NCBI GenBank assembly: GCA_023436585.1
Contig: JAEZIN010000006.1
Location: 404,060 to 468,059, forward strand
From: Bacillota bacterium
GTDB taxonomy: Bacteria; Bacillota; Clostridia; Christensenellales; Aristaeellaceae
DNA length: 64,000 bases
Reading direction: 5' to 3'
The position numbers and the translations under genes were made by a program. The number at the start of each line of letters is the position of its first letter. The first letter of the stretch is position 1. This document shows positions 17,106-26,228 of this stretch, one piece after another. The notes beneath the pieces were generated by a model. That model ran no database searches. It saw only the letters and a program-made list of their open reading frames with translations, and was not told where the DNA came from.

Positions 17106-18485
17106 TTATCTTCCGCCGACGGTGAGACGGCTGACACGGATCATGGGCTGGCCCACATTGGTGGGCACGCTGCCGCTTACACTGCCGCACATACCTTGCG
17201 ACATCTGCATATCTTTGCCGATCTTGTCAATGCGCATAAGCACCTCCGAACCGCGGCCAATCAGCGACGCGCCGCGCACCGGGGAGGCAATCTTCCCATC
17301 CTTCACCAGGTACCCTTCCATGACGTTGAAGTTGAATTCGCCCGTGGCCGGATCTACCGAGCCGCCGCCCATGCGCCTGGCGTACAAACCGTCACCCATG
17401 GTGGCGATCATTTCCTTTTCATCATCCTGCCCAGCGGCAATGTAGGTATTGCGCATGCGGGAAGTAGGCGCAAAAGCGTAACTCTCCCGGCGGCTACTCC
17501 CTGTGGACGGCATGTTCATGCGCCGCCCGTTCAATTTATCCACCATGTAGTTCTTCAGCACGCCGTTTTCAATGAGCACAAGGCGGGTGGTGGGAGTGCC
17601 CTCGTCATCGATGTTCAGACTGCCCCATTCATTGGGCATGGTACCGTCATCTATGGCTGTCACACAGTCTGCGGCAATCTTCTGGCCCAGCTTTCCTGTA
17701 AACTCGCTGGTGCCGAAAGCTACCACGGTGGCCTCCAGGCTGTGGCCGCAGGCCTCGTGGAAGATAACGCCGCCAAAGCCGTTGTCGATGACCACCGGCA
17801 TCACACCGGCCGGGCATACAGGGGCGTGGAGCATGGTCACGGCGATATCCGCAGCTTCCTTGCCCACCTTTTCCGGGTCCACCCGGTTGTCAAAGAGCTC
17901 AAAGCCCATCATGGCTCCAGGATTGCAGGAACCGGTTTGGTTTTCCGTCCCGTCAGAAGCGACAGCCGAGCAGTTCATGCGGGTATAGACGCGCCTGTCG
18001 GAGGTAAAGAGGCCATCGCTGTTGGCAATCCACACATCCTGCTCCGAATCCGTATAGCCCAGCACCACCTGCTTTACTTCTGTTGAAACGGTTGCGGCCG
18101 CATGGGCGGCTTTCAATTTTTCCGCCTTCAAGGCGGCTTTTACGGATGTGGGCGTTTGCGCGATGGGATGGATGGACACCGTGTCGCGCTGCTGAAGGGA
18201 TTTGGGGACAGCTGCCTGCCCTGCCTTAACCGCTGCGGCGGCCCGCCGTGCGCAGTCGACCAGCCCCTCCTTGGAGGTATCATTGGTGTACACGTAAATG
18301 GCGGTCAGGTTTTGGAACACGCGGATACCCGCGCCATGCCGCCTGCCGCTTAACACCGTGTCAATCTTGCCCCCGCGCATCTGCAGAACATTGTTGCGCC
18401 TGTCCTCCAGAAAAATTTCGGCGAAATCACCGCCGGTTTTCATGGCTTCCGCCAATACATCCTGGGCTACCTGCCGGTCCAACAT
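17106..18485 (-). CDS. tldD: TldD metalloprotease subunit
   Basis: ATG 18485, 7 bp after GGGAGGA, gives 459 residues. The zinc-binding motif HExxxH is present in GGVIFHEACGHSLEA, and glycine-rich MGGGSVDPATGEFNF follows further on. The C-terminus has the SVSGSVPTNVGQPMIRVSRL segment of the family (split as SVSGSVPTNVG and QPMIRVSRLTVGG). Together with PmbA it forms a cage-like protease for small unfolded peptides. It follows the HAD gene by about 55 bp on the same strand. Confidence 0.93.
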   Translation of the reverse strand: MLDRQVAQDVLAEAMKTGGDFAEIFLEDRRNNVLQMRGGKIDTVLSGRRHGAGIRVFQNLTAIYVYTNDTSKEGLVDCARRAAAAVKAGQAAVPKSLQQRDTVSIHPIAQTPTSVKAALKAEKLKAAHAAATVSTEVKQVVLGYTDSEQDVWIANSDGLFTSDRRVYTRMNCSAVASDGTENQTGSCNPGAMMGFELFDNRVDPEKVGKEAADIAVTMLHAPVCPAGVMPVVIDNGFGGVIFHEACGHSLEATVVAFGTSEFTGKLGQKIAADCVTAIDDGTMPNEWGSLNIDDEGTPTTRLVLIENGVLKNYMVDKLNGRRMNMPSTGSSRRESYAFAPTSRMRNTYIAAGQDDEKEMIATMGDGLYARRMGGGSVDPATGEFNFNVMEGYLVKDGKIASPVRGASLIGRGSEVLMRIDKIGKDMQMSQGMCGSVSGSVPTNVGQPMIRVSRLTVGGR

Positions 18486-18539
18486 ACACATTCCTCCCAA
18501 CTGCTGCCATTCTACAGTATATCCATTTTGGCCCTGATA

Positions 18540-19193
18540 CTACGCAATCAAAGAAGCAAGATCAATATCCTTTAAAGAATCCGCCGTTACCGTTGCCTTG
18601 GGATTCGACGAAGCGGAGCCTACACCCAGCACAGGCATGTTTCCGTTCAGGGCAGCCTCCACGCCGGCATCGGCATCCTCCACCACCAGGCAGTTCTCGG
18701 CTGGCAGGTTCAGCAGCTTCGCCGCCAGAAGGAAGACCTCCGGATCAGGTTTACTGTTTTTGATGTGGTTGCCATCGGCCACGGCGTCAAAGTACCCTTC
18801 CAGGCCGATCTGCTTTAAAATGATGGGCGTGTTTTTACTGGAGGAGCCGATGGCGATCAGGACGCCCTTATCCTTCAGTTTTTTCAACGTTTCCAAGGCT
18901 CCGGGAAGAATGGCCGAAGGCGTCAGCTTCATCACCAGCCGCTTGTATTCTTCATTCTTTTCGGTGGCCATGGCATTCTTCTCATCTTCCGTATAGGGGC
19001 GGTTTGCCCGTTCCAGCAGAATTTCCAGGCTTTCCATACGGCTGACACCGCGCAGGCGCTGGTTGATCTCCCGGTCGAAATAGATGCCTTGCCTGTCAGC
19101 CAATTGCTGCCAGGCCTCATAATGGCAGTCATCCGTGGAAACGATTACGCCGTCCAGATCGAAAATAACTGCCTTGATATCCTTCAAATGCAT
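18540..19193 (-). CDS. pgmB: Beta-phosphoglucomutase-like HAD hydrolase
   Basis: ATG 19193 fits the GAGGTG site best; a GTG 9 bp upstream is the alternative. The 217 residues hold the HAD nucleophile motif FDLDGVI (Asp12 and Asp14), the cap-domain signature RLRGVSRMESLEILL of beta-phosphoglucomutases, the motif II serine and lysine in IGSSSKN, and the SKPDPEVFLLAA and VVEDADAGVEAA motifs. Beta-PGM interconverts beta-glucose 1- and 6-phosphate after maltose or trehalose phosphorolysis. No sugar phosphorylase lies nearby, so the in vivo substrate is open. Confidence 0.85.
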   Translation of the reverse strand: MHLKDIKAVIFDLDGVIVSTDDCHYEAWQQLADRQGIYFDREINQRLRGVSRMESLEILLERANRPYTEDEKNAMATEKNEEYKRLVMKLTPSAILPGALETLKKLKDKGVLIAIGSSSKNTPIILKQIGLEGYFDAVADGNHIKNSKPDPEVFLLAAKLLNLPAENCLVVEDADAGVEAALNGNMPVLGVGSASSNPKATVTADSLKDIDLASLIA

Positions 19194-19206
19194 TCCGCTC
19201 ACCTCA

Positions 19207-19899
19207 TCACGCTTTCAACTGGTCCAGCGCCTTTTGTATCCTTTCACGGTTGGCGTGGTTGAGGGGCGAGAAACGGCCTTCCAGCGCCTTTTCCAGCTTT
19301 TCGGCGGCTTCTTCCTTATTGCCGGCCTCTATGTCGTACTGAGCAAGGAAATACAACGTATCGATCTGGGAGGGCTTTTCCTTCAGCGCTTTCTCAAAGA
19401 AGGGCTTGGCCGCTTCCTTATCTCCCGCAAGGCGGTAAAGGGTTTGACCCATGTTATCCAGGGCGATAGGATCGGATTCGTCATAATCGATGGCTTCCTG
19501 GTTGAACGCCTTGGCTTTTTCCAAATCGCCGCTTTCCACATACAGGTAACCCAGCGTACCGTAGATAAGACCGCTGGGATTGCGCTGATGCTGCTTTTCC
19601 ATCAATTCAATGGCGCGGGTAAGGTCCCCCAGCTTGTAGCAGGCCACGGCGTAGTTCATGAAAAGCTGCTGCCGCTGGGCATCGGTGAGCCCAGGCGCCT
19701 TTTGTGTTTTTACCAACAACGTCTTTGCCTTTTCATACTCCCCGTCCCGCAACAGCAGCACGGAATAGGCCAGCATATAGTGGGGGGAGTCCATGCCTGC
19801 GGAGAGGCCCTCCTCATACAGCTTCTTCGCGCCTTCCACATCGCCTTTTCCCTGTTTGGCAAGAGCCATGCGGCCCTTGATGTTTCCCATAAAGCTCAT
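19207..19899 (-). CDS. Tetratricopeptide repeat protein in the mrfAB operon
   Basis: The start ATG 19899 follows GAAGGAGGCGCGG and overlaps the end of mrfB by 4 bp (ATGA). The 230 residues are mostly TPR helices: GDVEGAKKLYEEGL, GEYEKAKTLL, GDLTRAIELMEKQ, GDLEKAKAFNQEAI, DKEAAKPFFEKAL and GNKEEAAEKLEKAL. It has no signal peptide and no catalytic domain. TPR proteins scaffold protein contacts. The coupled translation with MrfB suggests that it works with the MrfAB repair pair or binds MrfB, which itself ends in TPR-like helices; this is inference. Confidence 0.8.
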   Translation of the reverse strand: MSFMGNIKGRMALAKQGKGDVEGAKKLYEEGLSAGMDSPHYMLAYSVLLLRDGEYEKAKTLLVKTQKAPGLTDAQRQQLFMNYAVACYKLGDLTRAIELMEKQHQRNPSGLIYGTLGYLYVESGDLEKAKAFNQEAIDYDESDPIALDNMGQTLYRLAGDKEAAKPFFEKALKEKPSQIDTLYFLAQYDIEAGNKEEAAEKLEKALEGRFSPLNHANRERIQKALDQLKA

Positions 19900-21086
19900 C
19901 GTATCCGCGCCTCCTTCGTAGGGGTCGTATTCTGCGCCTTCTTTACAAGACGCATATAACGGTATTGTAACGCATTTTGCATTTCCTGCATAGCGCCTTT
20001 GGCCCAAAGCGCAGGCTCTGAAGCCATCAATATCGCCATTTTTGTAATTTCCAGGGCATTTTTTACATCGTGCCGCCGGTGCTCGTACAACTTTGCCAGT
20101 TCCACATAAGGTTGAAGGCCGCCCTCCCGGCAATCGATCATCTTGCGGTACGCGGTGATGGCCGCCTCTATCTCCCTGCTTTTTAGCAGACTCCGGCCAA
20201 GGTTCAGCTGCGCCTGCATTTTTACGCTGCCACCTGTGCAAAGATGGTAGCAATGCCTGGCCATGGCTGCTTCCCCCTGCCTATCCAGTGCCAGGCCCAC
20301 ACTGAAAATATCCTCGAAAAAGCTCTGCTGCTCCGGTTTTTCGTACACATGCAGCAGCCTGTAGAAAAGCCGGGCCAGCGATACGATATCCTGCCGGTTG
20401 TGATCAATCACATCCTTGATTAAAGTAAAGTTGCCCGTTTTCAAAAATTGAAAGAACCGCTCCGGCGCTTCGCTGCCCGGCAGGTCATGCTCCCGGGGCG
20501 ATTGGAAAATTTCCTCCTCCAGGCGGCTTAACCGGCAGCTTTTCAGGCGCAGCTTCCACACCCTTCGTGCGGGGTGCAAAAGGTCGGCATGGAGAAGTCT
20601 TTCCAATTGTTCCGTCTCCATGCGGTTCATCAGCATCCTCGTCTGCAATAGGGGCAGATCGAAGGTTTTGCCGTTGAAGGTCACCACCAGGTCAAAGCTG
20701 TCACACAGCGCCTGCAAAGCGGTGAGCATAAACCGCTCCTCGGGATAATCCCGCATCACCCACTGGTGAACCGTAAAGCCTTCCCCGGTGAAATAGCCCG
20801 CCCCCACCATAAAGGCCAGGGTGCCAACGCCGCCGCTGAGCCCCGTCGTCTCCGTGTCCAGATAAAGCACGCGGCAGGGATCGATGTCCTCCGGCACCGC
20901 CTGATTCAGCACAAGGCTCAAAATCCGGCCTGAAAAAGACAGCCCGGATGGAATGCCCTTCAAATCGGCCCATGGGAGGAATCTTTCCTCATGATAACAG
21001 CCCGATGCGGGAACTTGGGGTTTGTCCTCATTTTGCGGTTTGGGCTTGTCCACCGCCTTTAGCTTGTCCCGAAGGCTTATGGGCAC
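19896..21086 (-). CDS. mrfB: MrfB (YprB) DEDD exonuclease with TPR-like tail
   Basis: GTG 21086 has GAAGGAGATGATCGC in front and overlaps mrfA by 10 bp. The 396 residues contain a ribonuclease H-like exonuclease core: LYLDTETTGLSGG (Asp/Glu pair), VTFNGKTFDLPLLQTR, HADLLHPARR and HNRQDIVSLARL. The C-terminal third is helical repeat (QLNLGRSLLKSREIEAAI, YVELAKLYEHRRHDVKNAL). In Bacillus subtilis, MrfA and MrfB form a nucleotide-excision-like pathway that repairs mitomycin C damage, where MrfB is the nuclease. The operon order here is the same. Confidence 0.9.
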   Translation of the reverse strand: MPISLRDKLKAVDKPKPQNEDKPQVPASGCYHEERFLPWADLKGIPSGLSFSGRILSLVLNQAVPEDIDPCRVLYLDTETTGLSGGVGTLAFMVGAGYFTGEGFTVHQWVMRDYPEERFMLTALQALCDSFDLVVTFNGKTFDLPLLQTRMLMNRMETEQLERLLHADLLHPARRVWKLRLKSCRLSRLEEEIFQSPREHDLPGSEAPERFFQFLKTGNFTLIKDVIDHNRQDIVSLARLFYRLLHVYEKPEQQSFFEDIFSVGLALDRQGEAAMARHCYHLCTGGSVKMQAQLNLGRSLLKSREIEAAITAYRKMIDCREGGLQPYVELAKLYEHRRHDVKNALEITKMAILMASEPALWAKGAMQEMQNALQYRYMRLVKKAQNTTPTKEARIR

Positions 21087-23353
21087 GCGATCATCTCCTT
21101 CAAAAGGGAGACGGAGGCCTTTTTCCCCTCCGCGCCGATCTCTCCCACCGGCCCCGCGCAGGAGGGGCAGCCTTCCTTGCAATCGCAGTTTACGACGATA
21201 TCCAGCGCGTGATTTAGTAGCAGGCTTTGCATGGTGAAGCACTTTTCGGCAAGGCCTATGCCGCCCGGGCTGTTGTCGTACACGAACAACGTTGGCTGCT
21301 GGGTAAAGGTTCCCCGCACCTGATAGATTACGCTGATGTCCCTGGGCGAGCACATCAAATACAGCGGGGCCACGATGCGCAGAAGGTTTGATACCCCCAG
21401 CATGCCGCTTTGCAGCTCATCTTTGCCGTATTTATTGGCAATGCTGTCCGGCAGCGTCCACCACATGGCGGTGGTGTGCATGTCCGTCTCCGGCAGCCGC
21501 ACAGGACCAAAGCCCAGGTTCTCCTGGGTATCCAGCTTCATTTTTTTGAACATCTTCACAAGGGTGGTGACCTTCACTTCCCCCAGCGCCCGGCTCATGC
21601 CGTTCGGTTCGCCCTTCTCCTCGGCGATATCTAAAAGGCTCAGGCTGATATTCAAATCAGCGTCGGTATAATAATCCACATCCACCTGGCGGATAAACGC
21701 CTTGCAGCCGTCAAAGTCCAGCTTCTCCACCTGATACTGCTGGGCCTCGTGCATGTAGATGGCATTCTCGTGCAAAAGCATGGGCACGGTATAGCGGTCC
21801 ATTTCCCCTATCACCCGGTGATGGGAGGGGTTGGTGATATCCACGATCAGGTAATTCTCTGTGGCCGCCGAGCGCAGGGAGATTTCGGAGGCCGGAAAAT
21901 CCTCCGCCATCCAGTGATAGCGGCCTTCCACATGGCGAAGTATGTTTTCCTCCGCCAGATAGTCCAATAATTCCTGGGTGGATGCCACATTGCCGAAGGT
22001 TTCCCCATCTTCAAATGGCAGCTCGTAGGCAGCGCACTTGAAATGGCTCAAGAGCACATACAGATTGTCGGGATTGAGTAGCGCGTGCTCCGGCGATTGG
22101 CTGAAAAAGTAATGGGGATGGGTCACGATGTACTGGTCGATGGCTGCAGAGGAAGCGACCATTATCATCACGGATGTACCCTTGCGGCGGCCGGCACGGC
22201 CCGCCTGCTGCCACGTGCTGGAGATGGTGCCGGGATAGCCGCACAGCACGCATGCCTCCAGCGCACCGATATCAATGCCCAGCTCCAGCGCGTTGGTGGA
22301 AACCACCGCATCGATGGCCCCCCGCCGGAGCCCGGATTCAATATCCCGCCGCTCACTGGGCAGGTATCCACCCCGGTAGCCGCGCACACGGCCTGCATTG
22401 CCAAGGGGATCGCGCACCATATCCTTCAAGTGCCTGGTAAGCACTTCCACAATGAGGCGGCTTTTGGCAAAGACAATGGTCTGTATGCCGTTGTGAAGCA
22501 GCGTGGAGGCGATGGCTTTCGTTTCCTGCACAGAGCCCTTGCGTATGCCAAGCTGCCTGTTCACCACAGGCGGGTTATAGAATAGGAAATGGCGTTCACC
22601 TGTGGGCGCGCCGTTGTTGTCGATCATGGCAACGGACCGGCCGGTGAGCGTTTCCGCCAGCTCCTTGGGATTGGCGATGGTGGCGCTGCACAGGATGAAG
22701 GTGGGATGGCTGCCATAAAAAGCGCAAAGCCGCAAAAGCCTGCGGAGCACATTGGCCAGGTTGCTGCCGAATATGCCCCGGTACGCGTGGATTTCATCAA
22801 TCACGATATAGCGAAGGTTCTCAAACAGCTTCACCCATTTGGTATGCTGGGGCAGGATGCCGCTGTGGAGCATATCCGGGTTGGTGACGACGATATGGCC
22901 GGCCTGCCGGACCGCCTTGCGGGCGGAGCCGGGCGTATCCCCGTCGTATGTATACGTTTTGATGTCCACATCCAGCGCTTCGATCAGGGAATACAGCTCG
23001 CTTACCTGATCCTGGGACAGTGCCTTGGTGGGAAACAGGTACAGCGCCCTGGAATCAGGATTTTTGAGTATGGCCGACAGCACCGGCAGGTTATAGCACA
23101 TGGTCTTGCCGGAGGCGGTAGGCGTCACCACCACCACGTCGTTGCCCTCCCCCGTAGCGGCCAGGCTGGCTGCCTGATGGGTGTACAGGCGGTGGATGCC
23201 GCGCTTTGCCAGCACCGCGGGGATGCGCGGATTAATCCCCTCCGGATAATCGCCGTATTGGGCGGGCCGGGCAGGGATTGTATGCCAGCAGGTGACGTTT
23301 TCCATAAAATACTCGTCCTGCTTGAAGCGGTCCAGCAGTTGCTCCAGGTTCAT
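21077..23353 (-). CDS. mrfA: MrfA (YprA) superfamily 2 DNA helicase
   Basis: This 758-residue helicase has Walker A in TPTASGKTMCYNLPVL, Walker B in YIVIDEIHAYRG, motif III FILCSATIANP, and the motif VI region GRAGRRKGTSVMI. At the C-terminus a four-cysteine cluster, CDCKEGCPSC, marks the DUF1998/MrfA zinc-binding domain. In B. subtilis, MrfA unwinds DNA at mitomycin C adducts for MrfB to cut. It is the first gene of a run mrfA-mrfB-TPR with overlapping ends, from a good promoter at 23389-23417. Confidence 0.94.
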   Translation of the reverse strand: MNLEQLLDRFKQDEYFMENVTCWHTIPARPAQYGDYPEGINPRIPAVLAKRGIHRLYTHQAASLAATGEGNDVVVVTPTASGKTMCYNLPVLSAILKNPDSRALYLFPTKALSQDQVSELYSLIEALDVDIKTYTYDGDTPGSARKAVRQAGHIVVTNPDMLHSGILPQHTKWVKLFENLRYIVIDEIHAYRGIFGSNLANVLRRLLRLCAFYGSHPTFILCSATIANPKELAETLTGRSVAMIDNNGAPTGERHFLFYNPPVVNRQLGIRKGSVQETKAIASTLLHNGIQTIVFAKSRLIVEVLTRHLKDMVRDPLGNAGRVRGYRGGYLPSERRDIESGLRRGAIDAVVSTNALELGIDIGALEACVLCGYPGTISSTWQQAGRAGRRKGTSVMIMVASSAAIDQYIVTHPHYFFSQSPEHALLNPDNLYVLLSHFKCAAYELPFEDGETFGNVASTQELLDYLAEENILRHVEGRYHWMAEDFPASEISLRSAATENYLIVDITNPSHHRVIGEMDRYTVPMLLHENAIYMHEAQQYQVEKLDFDGCKAFIRQVDVDYYTDADLNISLSLLDIAEEKGEPNGMSRALGEVKVTTLVKMFKKMKLDTQENLGFGPVRLPETDMHTTAMWWTLPDSIANKYGKDELQSGMLGVSNLLRIVAPLYLMCSPRDISVIYQVRGTFTQQPTLFVYDNSPGGIGLAEKCFTMQSLLLNHALDIVVNCDCKEGCPSCAGPVGEIGAEGKKASVSLLKEMIACP

Positions 23354-23388
23354 GGCCGTGCCCCCAATAACGCTGCAATTTCCTTTCC

Positions 23389-23417
23389 ATTATAGCCCAT
23401 GAAACCATACTTGTCCA
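23389..23417 (-). promoter_or_regulatory. Promoter of the mrfA-mrfB operon
   Basis: On the minus strand, TGGACA (23412-23417), a 17-bp spacer and TATAAT (23389-23394) lie about 35 bp before the mrfA start codon. I see no clear LexA box next to it. Confidence 0.65.
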
Positions 23418-23496
23418 TGCGCCGGGATTAAAAAGCAAACAAACATTCGATAATTCCTGCGTAAAGAAACGAATGGATTTATTTGAAAATCGATTT

Positions 23497-24963
23497 TCAG
23501 TTATGCTTATTCACATACCGGAACCCGCGGTGGTTGCATGGATCTATCGTGCTTTCGACCTGCTCATCTGCTTCATCAAGACCGCGCTCTTCCTGATCTA
23601 AGCGTTTGCGCACACCATATCCGCCGATACCCTGCGGGAAATCAAACACGTTGCAGGGATCGTATATCTCCTTTATCTGGCGGAGCAATCCCGCGTGCGC
23701 CCCGTAGTATTCCTGCAAATAACAATCAAGCATGTTGTACGGGAAGTTGACATAAGAACCTTCCGTCATGGACGCGAAGCATGGGTACCACAAATCGATC
23801 CAATCCCTGTTCTCCCGGGCGAACCGGTTCTCTTCCCACACAGTTTCCAGCCACAGGATATAGCCCGCCCGACGATAGATAAAGGCTGTTTCATTCACGC
23901 CAATATCGGCAACCCTGCCGCCCAGCGCATAGAGGGATATGCCGGCAAATACCGACCCGAGCGGCGGACGGCTGACAATTTCGGCCAGGGTTTCACATTC
24001 CCCTGTTGTAAGCTCCCGCAGCGCAAATCGGCCGACAGACTCGAATTTTTCATAGGGCGGATACCCGCTGCCGATGATCGTCACCGCTTCCAGGAAGCTT
24101 ACATAGGCAAAGCTGGCCTCCGCGTTTTCAAGGGCAAGGAAGCATCTCAAAATATGCCTTGCTTCCTCCGGTTCCCCGTAAAAAATTCCCCTGACCAACA
24201 TCGCCAGGCCGTCGCTTGGCGAATTGTAGATTCTGGCGATCAGCGTCATCCTGTCGTCTGCGGTCCGCAGCCAGTGCTGCCATGTTTGCAGGAACTGCAC
24301 CTGTTCCCAAGAGCTGACATGAAGATAGTCGATTTCGATCAGCGTCACCCTGTCCACCTTCGGCGGCAACCGAAAGGACATGCCGGTGACAACGCCGAAA
24401 TTTCCGCCTCCGGCGCCACGCAGGGCCCAAAATAGGTCGGGGTTGTGCTTGCTGCTGGCAGTCAGCACTTTCCCTTGCGCATCCACCATCCTTATTTCCA
24501 GCAGGCTGTCGCAGCCAAGGCCCAGCATACGGCAGGAAAGGCCCCACCCGCCGCCCGTGACATATCCGCTGACCCCCACATCAGGGCATGTTCCGCCAGG
24601 GAAAGGATAGCCCCTGGATGAAACGAACGCATACACCTGCTCATTGTTGACGCCTGCCTGAACACGGGAGATGCCTTCGCATTCATCTATTTCCATGGCG
24701 TTCATTTCACTGATATCGATCACCAGTGTACAGTTGCCGTTGGAGTACCCCTCATAATTATGACCGCCGCTGCGGATACGGATGGGTACCTTGCGCTCCC
24801 TGGCCCATACAACCGCGTTGGACACATCCGTTTCGTTTTGGCAATAATCGATCACCACAGGAAATTGCTGTATGGCCCTGTTCCAATCCTGCCGTAATTC
24901 ATTGTACAAGGGGCTATTGGGCAGCACGATCCTCCCGGTCAGCCCCTGAAAAAAGGAACCCAT
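23497..24963 (-). CDS. Berberine-bridge-type FAD-dependent oxidoreductase
   Basis: ATG 24963 after GGAAGGGGTG gives 488 residues. The FAD-binding half holds RIRSGGHNYEGYS, whose His forms the 8-alpha-histidyl link. It also holds PGGTCPDVGVSGYVTGGGWG, whose Cys matches the 6-S-cysteinyl link, so the cofactor is probably bound at two points. The C-terminal BBE domain has the tail motif YYGAHAGLLRQIKEIYDPCN. These enzymes oxidise sugars, alcohols or alkaloid-like amines with oxygen or another acceptor. No signal peptide is seen. The substrate is unknown. Confidence 0.88.
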   Translation of the reverse strand: MGSFFQGLTGRIVLPNSPLYNELRQDWNRAIQQFPVVIDYCQNETDVSNAVVWARERKVPIRIRSGGHNYEGYSNGNCTLVIDISEMNAMEIDECEGISRVQAGVNNEQVYAFVSSRGYPFPGGTCPDVGVSGYVTGGGWGLSCRMLGLGCDSLLEIRMVDAQGKVLTASSKHNPDLFWALRGAGGGNFGVVTGMSFRLPPKVDRVTLIEIDYLHVSSWEQVQFLQTWQHWLRTADDRMTLIARIYNSPSDGLAMLVRGIFYGEPEEARHILRCFLALENAEASFAYVSFLEAVTIIGSGYPPYEKFESVGRFALRELTTGECETLAEIVSRPPLGSVFAGISLYALGGRVADIGVNETAFIYRRAGYILWLETVWEENRFARENRDWIDLWYPCFASMTEGSYVNFPYNMLDCYLQEYYGAHAGLLRQIKEIYDPCNVFDFPQGIGGYGVRKRLDQEERGLDEADEQVESTIDPCNHRGFRYVNKHN

Positions 24964-24990
24964 AAAGGCACCCCTTCCAGCCTTGGTAAT

Positions 24991-25016
24991 ACCAGAATGC
25001 ACTTTTCTGCACTCTG
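24991..25016. repeat. Palindrome upstream of the flavoenzyme gene
   Basis: CCAGAATGCA-CTTTTC-TGCACTCTGG is a 26-bp inverted repeat with one mismatch, about 30 bp upstream of the flavoenzyme start. It may be an operator for that gene. The rest of 25017-25139 shows nothing I can name. Confidence 0.45.
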
Positions 25017-25139
25017 GCAAGCAAGCGATATGCGCTTAGTCCTTCTTATGAAGGGAGGGTGCGTGCTGTTCCCTGGCATAAGGCATAAAAAACGCAGAAA
25101 ATGGAAAATGTGCCTGGATCACTGCTCGCCATTCAACAA

Positions 25140-25168
25140 TTGATAGAAATTGGTAATTGTGCTATCAT
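25140..25168 (+). promoter_or_regulatory. Promoter of the APH-like kinase gene
   Basis: TTGATA (25140-25145), 17 bp, then TATCAT (25163-25168), about 100 bp before the start codon at 25271. Confidence 0.55.
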
Positions 25169-25270
25169 ATATTGCCATGGCAAAGTAAAACCGCTATTAT
25201 GTCGGTTTATGCATGTTGGCGGAGTGCCATGCCTGAACAGAGAATGTGACCTGATCATATTGGAGGATAT

Positions 25271-26200
25271 ATGCAGCAAATAGCAGAGGCACTTGTTAAC
25301 AGATACATGGGAGGATATCCGCAAAAAATCACATCCCTGGGCGGCGGTTGGTACGGCCGTGTCTTTTTGGCGGAAATGATGGATGAACCAACGAAAGTTA
25401 TTGTCAAGATACATCTTGTACCAAACCTTGCGGAAAAAGAGGCTTGTCAGCTTAAAGTATTGGCTGCTCATGCAACCTTAAAAATGCCGGAAGTGTTTTT
25501 TGTTCACAAGGCAGCCCCTGATATTCCGCGGGACGCGATCCTTATGGAATATATTCCGGGGTTCAATGCCGGCAACTCCAATCTTCTTGAAATAGAGGAG
25601 AAAAACCGGGCTGCGATTACGCAGCAGATCGTGGATAACCTTCTTTCCTACCACAAAATCATTAACCCTGACGGATTTGGGGAAATTGGGGCAAACTCTT
25701 TTGAGCCCGATTGGGAAAAATGGTATAAACCCAAAGCGGATGGTGCATTTATAAAGGCCGAGTCGTTCTTTGCCCGTGGAAAAATCGGCGAAGATATTTT
25801 TTCTGTGATACGAAAAGCGCATGATCTGTATGATAATATATTCTATTTGCCCGTAAAGCAAGCACGCCTGATCCATGGTGACTACAATACATGGAATATA
25901 CTGCTTGATGAAAGCTTGACGCATGTAAGCGGTGTAATCGACCCACTCAACTGCTGCTATGCGGATTCCGAAATGGACTTGTATCAACTGAATCATGCAA
26001 ACGGCAAGGAGTTTAAACTGTTGGAGATTTATGCCTCGAAGTTTCCTTTGAGCGAAAATTTCCCTTTGAAAACAAGCTTTTATGAGCTGTTTGACCATGT
26101 AACAGGTTTTTATGGTGCCAATGTTGAGATCGATTACCCGTTTATGACCGCTCTTGCAAAAAAGCTGGAACAACAGATGCATAATTTCAGGTTGCTGTAG
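25271..26200 (+). CDS. Aminoglycoside phosphotransferase/fructosamine kinase-like protein
   Basis: This 309-residue protein starts after TTGGAGGATAT. It has the APH-type kinase fold: the glycine-rich loop SLGGGWYGRVFLAE, the lysine in VIVKIH, the hinge ILMEYIPGF, the catalytic HGDYNTWNILLDE (Asp and Asn) and the metal-binding VIDPLNCCYAD. Such enzymes phosphorylate small molecules: aminoglycosides, macrolides, choline, or fructosamine-modified amines. The acidic metal site DPLN differs from the usual D-x-D/E, so activity should be confirmed. The substrate is not predictable from context. Confidence 0.82.
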   Translation: MQQIAEALVNRYMGGYPQKITSLGGGWYGRVFLAEMMDEPTKVIVKIHLVPNLAEKEACQLKVLAAHATLKMPEVFFVHKAAPDIPRDAILMEYIPGFNAGNSNLLEIEEKNRAAITQQIVDNLLSYHKIINPDGFGEIGANSFEPDWEKWYKPKADGAFIKAESFFARGKIGEDIFSVIRKAHDLYDNIFYLPVKQARLIHGDYNTWNILLDESLTHVSGVIDPLNCCYADSEMDLYQLNHANGKEFKLLEIYASKFPLSENFPLKTSFYELFDHVTGFYGANVEIDYPFMTALAKKLEQQMHNFRLL

Positions 26201-26228
26201 TTGCAGATTTTTTTGCAGGAGAAAGAGT

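Noticed and set aside
16965..18086. A 373-codon open frame opposite tldD
   Set aside because: It is antisense to tldD with its HExxxH motif, and its product is His/Ala-rich shadow sequence.
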